Shown: positions 1 through 5,602 of the stretch, piece by piece
Layout of the letters: every line of letters begins with the position of its first letter
How positions within the stretch are numbered: the first letter of the stretch is position 1
From: an uncultured Fidelibacterota bacterium
Lineage (GTDB): Bacteria; Marinisomatota; Marinisomatia; Marinisomatales; UBA1611
Assembly: GCA_913043185.1 (NCBI GenBank)
Contig: CAJWMI010000058.1
Location: 1-11,103, forward strand
Length of the DNA: 11,103 bases
Direction of reading: 5' to 3'
Made by a program: the position numbers and the translations under genes
The notes under the pieces: model-generated
Told to the model about the DNA's origin: nothing
The model's input: the letters and a program-made list of their open reading frames with translations, nothing else
Database searches by the model: none

Positions 1-359
1 ATAGCCCTCCTTCTTATATAAGGCTCAGCTATTTGAGTAACATTTATTGCTGAAAGGGTTCTTGTTTGGCAACCAATTTTTTCAAGTGAATCTTGAAGGG
101 CAATAGCATTCATAATAGTAGCAAGCATCCCTAAATAATCACCAGTAACTCTGTCCATACCTCCAGCCGCCGCCGCTATACCTCGAAAGATATTCCCTGC
201 ACCAATGATAAGTCCTATATCAATATTGGCTTTATATACTAACTCTATTTGTTCAGCAAGATATGCTACTTTTTTAGGATCGATTCCAAAACCATATTTA
301 TTTGCAAGAACTTCTCCACTAAGTTTTAGAAGAACTCGATTAAATACGGGTTCTGACAT
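1..359 (-). CDS. pyrH: UMP kinase (uridylate kinase), C-terminus cut by window edge
   Basis: UMP kinase transfers phosphate from ATP to UMP to make UDP, the step after de novo UMP synthesis; it is a cytosolic hexamer of the amino-acid-kinase fold. About 119 residues are visible from an ATG at 359. Seen: RVLLKLSGE at residues 8-16, GAGNIFRG at 53-60, DRVTGDYLGMLATIMNA from residue 69, and AEPYIRRRA just before the window edge, all family hallmarks. The gene starts 8 bases after the tsf stop, so it is the fifth gene of the rplM-rpsI-rpsB-tsf-pyrH operon. No Shine-Dalgarno sequence precedes it; the 8-base spacer is only A/T. Odd points: the nucleotide-loop motif reads GAGN where most homologues have GGGN, and Ala62-65 is encoded by a GCG-rich run in an A+T-rich gene. 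The second half, about 115-120 residues, lies outside the window. The identification is firm. Confidence 0.97.
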   Translation of the reverse strand, partial: MSEPVFNRVLLKLSGEVLANKYGFGIDPKKVAYLAEQIELVYKANIDIGLIIGAGNIFRGIAAAAGGMDRVTGDYLGMLATIMNAIALQDSLEKIGCQTRTLSAINVTQIAEPYIRRRA

Positions 360-367
360 ATATAAAA

Positions 368-985
368 TTAAATCTGACCGTTGGAAAAGTCTGATTCGCC
401 AACAGCGAAACGGGTATACCTGCTAACTGTAATATTTTCTCCAAGGGTTGCAATAGCTTCCGTCATTAGATCCATTACTTTTTTTTCTGAGTCTTTTATA
501 TAAGCTTGTTCCATTAGACAATTTTCTTGGAAAAATTTATTCATTCTTCCATCAACCATTTTTTCAATAATATTTTCAGGCTTACCTGATGCTTTTGCCT
601 GATCAGCATATATTTCTTTTTCTCTAGAGATAATTGATTCAGGTATTGAGTTTCTGTCTAATGCTATAGGATTAGTTGCTGCAATTTGCATTGCTAGATT
701 ATGACTAAGTTTAACAAAACCATCCGTTTTTGCTACAAAATCCGTCTCGCAATTCAATTCGATCAAAACCCCAAGCCTACCACCAGCATGTATATAAGAA
801 TAGATTATTCCTTCTTTGGTATCTCGTGAACCTTTTTTCTCTGCCTTTGCAATACCTGTCTTTCTTAAATAATCTATCGCTTTTTCGATATTACCATCTG
901 AATCATTTAATGCATTCTTACAGTCCATCATTCCAGCACCAGTCTTATCCCTTAATTCTTTTACAGTTTTTGCATTAATAATCAT
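368..985 (-). CDS. tsf: Elongation factor Ts, short form
   Basis: EF-Ts is the guanine-nucleotide exchange factor that recycles EF-Tu from GDP to GTP form. The N-terminal UBA-like domain carries the signature TGAGMMDCKNAL at residues 15-26, and the core carries ETDFVAK at 80-86, whose TDF contacts the EF-Tu nucleotide domain. The protein is 205 residues, much shorter than E. coli EF-Ts (283). It resembles the compact Thermus and mitochondrial-like forms that lack the second core subdomain and coiled-coil protrusion. The ATG at 985 is the only sensible start, because MIINAKTVKELRDKTGAG aligns from residue 1. It begins 6 bases after the rpsB stop and ends 8 bases before pyrH. The leader GAAGAATAGTATAAT holds no clear ribosome binding site. 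The reading frame is intact, so the short length is natural and not a truncation. Confidence 0.97.
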   Translation of the reverse strand: MIINAKTVKELRDKTGAGMMDCKNALNDSDGNIEKAIDYLRKTGIAKAEKKGSRDTKEGIIYSYIHAGGRLGVLIELNCETDFVAKTDGFVKLSHNLAMQIAATNPIALDRNSIPESIISREKEIYADQAKASGKPENIIEKMVDGRMNKFFQENCLMEQAYIKDSEKKVMDLMTEAIATLGENITVSRYTRFAVGESDFSNGQI

Positions 986-991
986 ATTATA

Positions 992-1756
992 CTATTCTTC
1001 TTCATCTTTAGCAGTAACGACTGACTGACTTAGTTCAGGACTAGAATCTGCCTCTGCTTCATTTTTTTTATCTTTAGAAGAACTTTTTATTTCTAATATT
1101 GCAGTGGCTATAGATCCTATCAACAACTGAATAGTTCTTAGAGAATCATCATTAGCAGGAATGGGGTAATTTATTTTATCCGGGTCAGTATTCGAATCAA
1201 CAATCGCGACTACCGGTATACCCATGCTTGTTGCTTCGTTTATTGCTGTTTCTTCATACTGCCCATCTACCACCACAATGGCATCAGGGGGTTTTCTCAT
1301 ATCTTTAATACCGCGGTGCTGATCGGATAGTTTAACTCTCTCCCTATTAAGCATCTGAGTTTCTTTTTTTGTTAAATTTTCATATAGACTAGAGCCTTCT
1401 TTTTCAAGTGACTTTAATCTTTTTATGCTTTTTTTAATAGTTGTGAAGTTTGTGAGAGACCCTCCAAGCCATCGTTCTACAATATAAAACATTTCACAAC
1501 GATCAGCTTCCTGCTGCACAATATCTTTGGCTTGTTTTTTTGTACCTACAAATAACACTTCTCCGTTTTTCTTAACAACACTCTGAATAAAATTTATGGC
1601 TTTATTAAAAGATATTAATGTTTCTTCAAGATTAATGATATGCACGCCATTTTTTTCCATCAAAATATATGGCTTATAGTTTGGATGCCATTTTCTGGTC
1701 ACATGACCAAAGTGTGCTCCAGTATCTAATAAATCTTCAAATTTAATAAGTGCCAT
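992..1756 (-). CDS. rpsB: 30S ribosomal protein S2
   Basis: S2 binds late at the head-body junction of the 30S subunit and is needed to hold S1 and for initiation. The 254-residue product begins MALIKFEDLLDTGAHFGH and has the family blocks TRKWHPNYKPYI, FVGTKKQAKDIV, ERWLGGSLTNF, DMRKPPDAIVVVD and GIPVVAIVDSNTDPD in the expected order. The C-terminal tail (about residues 225-254) is a charged, acidic, low-complexity extension rich in Lys, Asp, Glu and Ser; such tails vary between bacteria. The gene follows rpsI after 9 bases and precedes tsf by 6, the very common rpsB-tsf arrangement. The ATG is preceded by an A/T-only stretch with no Shine-Dalgarno sequence. Confidence 0.98.
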   Translation of the reverse strand: MALIKFEDLLDTGAHFGHVTRKWHPNYKPYILMEKNGVHIINLEETLISFNKAINFIQSVVKKNGEVLFVGTKKQAKDIVQQEADRCEMFYIVERWLGGSLTNFTTIKKSIKRLKSLEKEGSSLYENLTKKETQMLNRERVKLSDQHRGIKDMRKPPDAIVVVDGQYEETAINEATSMGIPVVAIVDSNTDPDKINYPIPANDDSLRTIQLLIGSIATAILEIKSSSKDKKNEAEADSSPELSQSVVTAKDEEE

Positions 1757-1765
1757 ATTTTATAA

Positions 1766-2164
1766 TTAACGTTTAGAAAATTGAAACTTTTTCCGTGCAC
1801 CAGGTTGACCTGGTTTTTTTCGTTCTACTTTGCGTGAATCACGAGTAAGAAGTCCTTTAGATTTCAATAAAGGCCTATAATCTGGATTTGCATTTATGAG
1901 TGCTCTAGATATTCCAAGACGTATAGCTCCGGACTGCCCTGATAATCCTCCACCATTAACGTTAACATTTATGTCATATCCTTTGTCCTGCTCAACCGCA
2001 ACTAGAGGCTGCTTTATGACAGTGACTAAACTTTCGCGAGGCATGTAAACGTTGACATTTATACCGTTAATGTTAATATTACCTTTTCCAGGTGCCATGA
2101 GTACAACACGAGCGATAGAACTTTTTCTTCTTCCAGTACCAATATATTTTACTTTTTCTGCCAA
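1766..2164 (-). CDS. rpsI: 30S ribosomal protein S9, TTG start
   Basis: S9 sits in the 30S head, and its C-terminal tail reaches the P-site tRNA. Key blocks are [13 protein letters not shown] near the N-terminus, [19 protein letters not shown] in the middle, [14 protein letters not shown], and the terminal QFSKR whose last Arg contacts P-site tRNA. I place the start at the TTG at 2164, giving 132 residues beginning MAEKVKYIG, normal for S9 (about 130). The frame stays open to an ATG at 2221, but that start would add 19 non-conserved residues inside the end of rplM. The TTG lies one base after the rplM stop (2166-2168), so the two genes are probably translationally coupled. No strong ribosome binding site is seen; a weak GAG lies 8 bases upstream. 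Function is certain, the exact start less so. Confidence 0.95.
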   Translation of the reverse strand: MAEKVKYIGTGRRKSSIARVVLMAPGKGNININGINVNVYMPRESLVTVIKQPLVAVEQDKGYDINVNVNGGGLSGQSGAIRLGISRALINANPDYRPLLKSKGLLTRDSRKVERKKPGQPGARKKFQFSKR

Positions 2165-2165
2165 A

Positions 2166-2594
2166 TTAAATCTCGAGAGTTTTTGGAGTTTGTGCACTAT
2201 GAGGATGGTCAGAGCCAGCATATACTTTTAAATGTTTCAACATTCTCCTACCAAGCTTATTATGTGGTAACATACCTTTAACAGCTTTTTCGATTATACG
2301 TTCTGGATATGTCCTTCTCATTTGCGCAAGATTAGTCATCTTTACACCACCAACATATCCTGTATGCCTAAAGTAAGATTTTTTGTCTTCTTTATTTCCT
2401 GTGACCATAATTTTTTCTGCATTTATTACAACAACACAGTCCCCGTTGTCCATATGAGGAACAAAGTTAACCTTATGTTTACCCCTAATAATCTGAGCAA
2501 CCTTGCTGGCTAATCTTCCAAGAATCTGGGATTCTGCATCTACAATCCACCATTCTTTATCTATTTCTGATATTTTTAACGTTTTAGTCTTCAT
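2166..2594 (-). CDS. rplM: 50S ribosomal protein L13
   Basis: L13 is an early-assembly protein of the large subunit. From the ATG at 2594 the product is 142 residues, the same as the E. coli protein, and starts [20 protein letters not shown]. Conserved blocks follow: [72 protein letters not shown] and HPHSAQ. The frame continues upstream to a TTG at 2609, but that adds only MNVLQ and is not needed. rplM opens the translation operon and rpsI follows after one base. Translation of rplM may be regulated through its 5' leader (see 2595-2670), as is known for rplM in other bacteria, but this is not proven here. No Shine-Dalgarno motif precedes the start. Confidence 0.97.
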   Translation of the reverse strand: MKTKTLKISEIDKEWWIVDAESQILGRLASKVAQIIRGKHKVNFVPHMDNGDCVVVINAEKIMVTGNKEDKKSYFRHTGYVGGVKMTNLAQMRRTYPERIIEKAVKGMLPHNKLGRRMLKHLKVYAGSDHPHSAQTPKTLEI

Positions 2595-2604
2595 TTGTAA
2601 AACA

Positions 2605-2618
2605 TTCAAGCCGGTGAA
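2605..2618 (-). promoter_or_regulatory. Possible small hairpin in the rplM leader
   Basis: Just upstream of the rplM start, the minus-strand RNA can fold UUCA (2618-2615) with UGAA (2608-2605) around the loop CCGGCU. The loop is strikingly GC-rich for this region. L13 operons in several bacteria carry autoregulatory leaders, so this could be a short L13-type leader or an element limiting access to the start codon. The stem is only 4 base pairs, so chance is a real alternative. It also conflicts with the promoter candidate at 2619-2645, whose start point would fall inside the hairpin. Confidence 0.22.
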
Positions 2619-2645
2619 CTTATACTATTTGTAAAAAGATTTCAA
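2619..2645 (-). promoter_or_regulatory. Candidate promoter for the rplM operon
   Basis: In the 76-base gap between pyrC and rplM, the minus strand shows TTGAAA (2645-2640) as a -35-like box and TATAAG (2624-2619) as a -10-like box, each matching five of six consensus bases. The 15-base spacer is shorter than the optimal 17. Transcription would begin near 2612, leaving a leader of about 18 bases. It fits a new transcription unit starting at the ribosomal genes, but A+T-rich DNA often gives such matches by chance, and FCB-group sigma factors may prefer other boxes. Confidence 0.35.
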
Positions 2646-2650
2646 TCTTT
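2633..2650 (-). terminator. Candidate weak terminator after pyrC
   Basis: About 20 bases past the pyrC stop the minus strand has AAAGAT, a TGAA loop and ATCTTT, a perfect 6-bp stem (2645-2650 with 2635-2640), followed by only two further U residues before AC. It could end part of the pyr transcript, but the stem is A/U-rich and the tract short. It overlaps the -35 box of the candidate promoter at 2619-2645. Read-through from pyrC into rplM is quite possible. Confidence 0.3.
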
Positions 2651-2670
2651 ATTCAAAGGACAACTAAAGG

Positions 2671-3969
2671 TTATGATATCTCTGAAATATAGCCTTTGGA
2701 TATAGTGTATTTTATTTTTCCGACTAGTTTTTGGCCATAGAAAGGAGTATTGATCGATTTGGAAAAAACGTTTTTCTTATTAAATATCCATTTTTTATTA
2801 GGGTCAAACAATACTAACTCCGCTTCAGTGCCAACTTTTAATAAATCACAATTAAACCCCATTATTTTTCTTGGAGCAGTAGTTAATAGCTCAACAAAAT
2901 TAATCAAACTCATTCCTTCGTTGTCTACTAATACTCTTTTTACAATTCCGAAGCATGACTCAAGACCAATCATACCAAAAGCCGCTAGATCAAATGTAGT
3001 CTCTTTATCATGCAAGGTATGTGGTGCATGATCTGTGGCTATGCAGTCTATTACTCCTTCCAAGATTCCTTTGATTATTGCTTTTCTCGATATATCATTT
3101 CTAATAGGAGGAGCAACCTTCAAGTTTGTGTCATAGTTAACTAAACTTTCATCATTAAAAAATAGATGATGTGGGGTTACTTCAGCCGTAATATTATTAT
3201 TATTATTATTATTTTTCATAAGCTTTATATGTTCAACTGAAGTAGCTGTACTGACATGTGGAACATGTAATCTAGCGCCAGTCATTTCAGCAAGCTTAAG
3301 ATCCCTATATACCATGGTTGACTCAGCCATATTAGGGTTACCAGGCAACCCAAGTCTGGTGGAAATTATTCCTTCATTCATTACACCATTGCACCGTAAA
3401 CAGTCATCTTCTGCGTGATTAATAATCGGAACTCCCAGCATTGTAGAATATTCTAAAGCTTTGCGCATAACAAGTCCATTTTGGATTGGTAGCCCATCAT
3501 CACTAAACGCTACTGCTCCCATTTCATTCATTAGTCCCATTTCACTGATCTCAATACCTTTCTGACCTTTTGTTACAGCGCCTATTGGATGAATATAGAT
3601 TGGACAATCTTTTGACTTTTCAATAATATAGCTAACGGACTCAGGTGAGTCTATTGGAGGATTGGTGTTAGGCATAGTACAAACACGGGTAAACCCTCCT
3701 GCTAAAGCTGCTCTAGATCCAGACTCTAACGTTTCCTTATCCTCATTTCCTGGTTCTCTAAAATGAACATGTAGATCACAAAAGCCATGAGTAAGAGTTA
3801 ACCCTTTACAGTCAATAGATTTTACATCGCTCGGAGATTCAAATATACCTTTATCAGCGATTTTCCCATTGACCAATAAAATATTTCCTTTTTTATTTGT
3901 TCTTTTTATTGGGTCTAATATATCCGCATTCTGGAACAATAATTTTTTTGGTAATTTATTAAACTTCAC
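2671..3969 (-). CDS. pyrC: Dihydroorotase, class I
   Basis: This zinc amidohydrolase interconverts N-carbamoyl-aspartate and dihydroorotate, the third step of de novo pyrimidine synthesis. The 432-residue barrel carries the full metal-site set: HVHFREPG with His67 and His69, SDDG at 156-159 (Asp in place of the carbamylated Lys of other subtypes), His185 in NHAED, His238 in HVSTA and Asp313 in TDHAPH. This points to the single-function class I enzyme. Start: a GTG at 3969 overlaps the pyrB stop by four bases (GTGA, 3966-3969), with GGAG 7 bases upstream, which implies translational coupling. It is the last gene of pyrR-pyrB-pyrC. Odd features are a run of seven Asn (residues 253-259), all AAT, in a loop before ITAEVTPHH, and His61 where the family usually has Pro before GF(I)D. 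The symbol could equally be pyrC/pyrX type, but the active-site residues argue for a working enzyme. Confidence 0.96.
   Translation of the reverse strand: MKFNKLPKKLLFQNADILDPIKRTNKKGNILLVNGKIADKGIFESPSDVKSIDCKGLTLTHGFCDLHVHFREPGNEDKETLESGSRAALAGGFTRVCTMPNTNPPIDSPESVSYIIEKSKDCPIYIHPIGAVTKGQKGIEISEMGLMNEMGAVAFSDDGLPIQNGLVMRKALEYSTMLGVPIINHAEDDCLRCNGVMNEGIISTRLGLPGNPNMAESTMVYRDLKLAEMTGARLHVPHVSTATSVEHIKLMKNNNNNNNITAEVTPHHLFFNDESLVNYDTNLKVAPPIRNDISRKAIIKGILEGVIDCIATDHAPHTLHDKETTFDLAAFGMIGLESCFGIVKRVLVDNEGMSLINFVELLTTAPRKIMGFNCDLLKVGTEAELVLFDPNKKWIFNKKNVFSKSINTPFYGQKLVGKIKYTISKGYISEIS
3193..3213 (-). repeat. In-frame AAT trinucleotide microsatellite (seven copies) in pyrC
   Basis: Seven perfect tandem copies of AAT, read on the minus strand, encode Asn253-Asn259 of dihydroorotase. 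The tract lies between KLMK and ITAEVTPHHLF, where homologues have a short variable surface turn with no Asn run. Slippage would add or remove whole residues without breaking the frame. Confidence 0.95.
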
Positions 3970-4898
3970 TTCAATTCTCCATCTTTTGCACCTAATAACA
4001 AATAAAGAATAGACATCCTGGATGCAACACCATTAAGAACCTGGTCTAATATTATGGCCTGATCGCTATCAGCTACTCCACTATCTATCTCTACTCCACG
4101 ATTTATTGGACCAGGATGCATAATAACAATTTCTTTTTTATTTCTGTTAATTCTTTCTTCCGTAATTCCAAATAATTTTCTATACTCTCTTTCAGATGGA
4201 ATTAGACCTATGCCCATTCTCTCTCTTTGTATTCTTAAAACATTAATCGCGTCTGCCCATTCTACGACCTCATCAATGTTATAATTGACTTTCACCCCTA
4301 GATCAGTAATCGTATCAGGGATTAAATTAGGAGGCCCACATAGAGTTACATTTGCTCCCATTGTTACTAAACCATAAATATTACTCCTAGCTACCCGGCT
4401 ATGATCAATATCTCCAATAATGGCAACATTAAGATCTTTTATTTTCTCAAACTTTTCCTGCAGGCTCATTATATCTAGAATCGCTTGAGTTGGATGCTCA
4501 TGCGCACCATCTCCGGCATTGATAACTATAGCATCAATAAATTCTGTTAAATGTTTTGGAGCTCCTGGAGCAGGATGTCTCATTACTACGGCATCAATTT
4601 TCATAGCCTCAATATTTTGCGCAGTATCCTTAAAACCTTCACCTTTTTTAAGGCTACTTGTAGAAGCTGAAAAATTAACTGTGTCTGCGCTCAGTCTTTT
4701 TTGGGCTAACTCAAAACTAATACGGGTTCTTGTTGAGTTTTCAAAAAATAAGTTAACAACTGTAACACCTTGTAATGAAGGCACCTTTTTGATAGGTCTG
4801 TCAAGGACTTCACGAAAATTAAATGCAGTATCAATAATATTCTGTATATCTTCTCTTGGAAAATTTTCTAATCCTAACAAATGTTTATGACTTAACAT
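3966..4898 (-). CDS. pyrB: Aspartate carbamoyltransferase catalytic subunit
   Basis: ATCase condenses carbamoyl phosphate with aspartate, the second step of pyrimidine synthesis. The 310-residue catalytic chain shows the carbamoyl-phosphate loop STRTR (55-59), the SLKKGE loop (82-87), RHPAPG at 107-112, GDGAHEHPTQA with His135 and Gln138, the aspartate-domain motif HSRVARSN, LRIQRER and HPGPINRG from His261. The length matches catalytic chains that work as a plain trimer or with a bound dihydroorotase; no regulatory pyrI gene is seen in the window. The ATG at 4898 starts three bases after the pyrR stop, and the end overlaps pyrC by four bases, so pyrR, pyrB and pyrC form one tight operon. The AGGAA preceding the ATG directly abuts it, too close to act as a normal ribosome binding site, so coupling to pyrR translation is likely. 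Regulation is expected mainly at the upstream attenuator. Confidence 0.97.
   Translation of the reverse strand: MLSHKHLLGLENFPREDIQNIIDTAFNFREVLDRPIKKVPSLQGVTVVNLFFENSTRTRISFELAQKRLSADTVNFSASTSSLKKGEGFKDTAQNIEAMKIDAVVMRHPAPGAPKHLTEFIDAIVINAGDGAHEHPTQAILDIMSLQEKFEKIKDLNVAIIGDIDHSRVARSNIYGLVTMGANVTLCGPPNLIPDTITDLGVKVNYNIDEVVEWADAINVLRIQRERMGIGLIPSEREYRKLFGITEERINRNKKEIVIMHPGPINRGVEIDSGVADSDQAIILDQVLNGVASRMSILYLLLGAKDGELK
3977..3980 (-). promoter_or_regulatory. Shine-Dalgarno GGAG for the pyrC GTG start
   Basis: GGAG lies within the last codons of pyrB, 7 bases before the GTG at 3969. It is the only well-placed Shine-Dalgarno-like motif in the window. It supports the GTG at the pyrB/pyrC overlap over the in-frame leucine codons further in. 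Confidence 0.55.
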
Positions 4899-4901
4899 TT
4901 C

Positions 4902-5444
4902 CTATTTATTTTCTTTCACAAGGAATACACCTTCCTCGGCATCAGTTTCTTCTAAATGAACTTCAACATGCTCACCACTATGCGTTGGTATATTTTTCCC
5001 TACAAAGTCTGCCCTTATTGGCAATTCTCTGTGTCCTCTATCAATTAAAACAGCTAGCCTGACTATTGAGGGCCTTCCAAAACTGTTTATCTCATCAAGT
5101 GCAGCCCTGATTGTTCGACCAGAATAGAGTACATCATCGACCAAAATAACCACCTTATCATCAAGAGAAAAATGTATATCTGTGCCTCGAATTTCTGGCA
5201 TTGATAGTCTCTCTCTAAAATCATCTCTGTGAAATGTTATGTCCAATGAGCCAATCGGAAGATTGATATTTGTTATATCAAATATAAGTTCCTTTATCCT
5301 ATCTGCTATAGGTACGCCTCTATTATGTATCCCAAGAATTACAACATTACCAATATCGGTATGATTTTCAATTATTTCATGGCTAATTCGAATCAGTTTT
5401 TGGCTGATATCCTTCGAGTTCATTATTTGTATGTTGTTATTCAT
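4902..5444 (-). CDS. pyrR: PyrR, UMP-responsive pyr mRNA-binding attenuation protein / uracil phosphoribosyltransferase
   Basis: PyrR binds a stem-loop in pyr leader RNA when UMP is high and causes early termination; many PyrRs also convert uracil plus PRPP to UMP. The 180-residue product aligns from residue 1 with B. subtilis PyrR (181), which supports the ATG at 5444 over one at 5423. Seen: the PRPP loop VVILVDDVLYSGRT at 98-111 and the PyrR-specific block DRGHRELPIRADFVGKNIPT at 135-154. Residues known from the Bacillus protein to help bind RNA are present: Arg19, His22, and Arg139, Arg144 and Lys150 (two less than Bacillus numbering). Residue 18 is Ile where Bacillus has Thr. PyrR heads pyrR-pyrB-pyrC and sits directly behind a leader that looks like its own target, which argues for a genuine RNA-binding regulator and not just a uracil phosphoribosyltransferase. 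Confidence 0.95.
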   Translation of the reverse strand: MNNNIQIMNSKDISQKLIRISHEIIENHTDIGNVVILGIHNRGVPIADRIKELIFDITNINLPIGSLDITFHRDDFRERLSMPEIRGTDIHFSLDDKVVILVDDVLYSGRTIRAALDEINSFGRPSIVRLAVLIDRGHRELPIRADFVGKNIPTHSGEHVEVHLEETDAEEGVFLVKENK

Positions 5445-5452
5445 AATATTAT

Positions 5453-5493
5453 AAAAAAACCTCCTGTCAGAGATACATTACTCATAAGGAGGT
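5453..5493 (-). terminator. Intrinsic attenuator terminator in the pyrR leader
   Basis: On the minus strand ACCUCCU (5493-5487) pairs perfectly with AGGAGGU (5465-5459), followed directly by a run of U ending near 5453, then the pyrR start at 5444. The loop is 21 bases and can close further through GAG (5483-5481) with CUC (5472-5470). The GC-rich 7-bp stem plus U tract is a textbook Rho-independent terminator. Its place before the first pyr gene makes it an attenuator and not an operon end, although it would also stop read-through from miaA. The 3' arm contains AGGAGG, a perfect Shine-Dalgarno string, but 15 bases from the ATG. Confidence 0.85.
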
Positions 5494-5537
5494 GTTCGTT
5501 ATATCCTTACCAGTCTCTCTGTACCAGTTTAAAGGTT
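5484..5537 (-). promoter_or_regulatory. PyrR-binding loop and antiterminator of the pyr attenuator
   Basis: The minus-strand RNA reads CCUUUAAAC (5535-5527), then an upper arm, the loop CAGAGAG (5521-5515), then the closing arm and AAGG (5508-5505). CCUU pairs with AAGG as the lower stem. This matches the layout of Bacillus PyrR-binding loops (consensus ARUCCNGNGAGGYU), with three substitutions. The same AAGG can instead pair, as GUAAGGA (5510-5504), with UCCUUAU (5490-5484), the 5' arm of the terminator, forming an antiterminator with a 13-base loop. The two folds exclude each other. With UMP-bound PyrR holding the binding loop, the terminator forms and pyrRBC is shut down; without it, the antiterminator forms. 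The mechanism is established in Bacillus; its operation here is inferred from sequence. Confidence 0.75.
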
Positions 5538-5602
5538 ATTTACTGCGAAAGGTTACTAATAGATGATGAATTAATGAAGATATAAAAATGAAAATAAAGC
5601 GA

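Noticed and set aside
368..985. EF-Ts as a truncated pseudogene
   Set aside because: Short forms are known, the frame is intact and the end is directly followed by pyrH in normal operon spacing.
2165..2221. Longer S9 reading frame starting at an ATG at 2221
   Set aside because: The extra 19 residues are not S9-like and lie inside the end of rplM; the TTG at 2164 gives a standard-length S9 starting MAEK one base after the rplM stop.
2595..2609. TTG start for L13 at 2609
   Set aside because: It adds only five residues; the ATG at 2594 gives the usual 142-residue L13.
4519..5062. Plus-strand open frames opposite pyrB and pyrR
   Set aside because: Antisense shadows of clearly coding minus-strand genes, with no family resemblance.
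5453..5493. Hairpin as the ordinary end of the miaA transcript
   Set aside because: It sits over 100 bases after the miaA stop, just before pyrR, and its 5' arm has an upstream alternative partner next to a PyrR-like loop, which fits an attenuator better.
5325..5585. Plus-strand open frame across the pyrR leader
   Set aside because: It overlaps pyrR and the attenuator on the opposite strand, has no recognisable domain, and its sequence is explained by the RNA structures.
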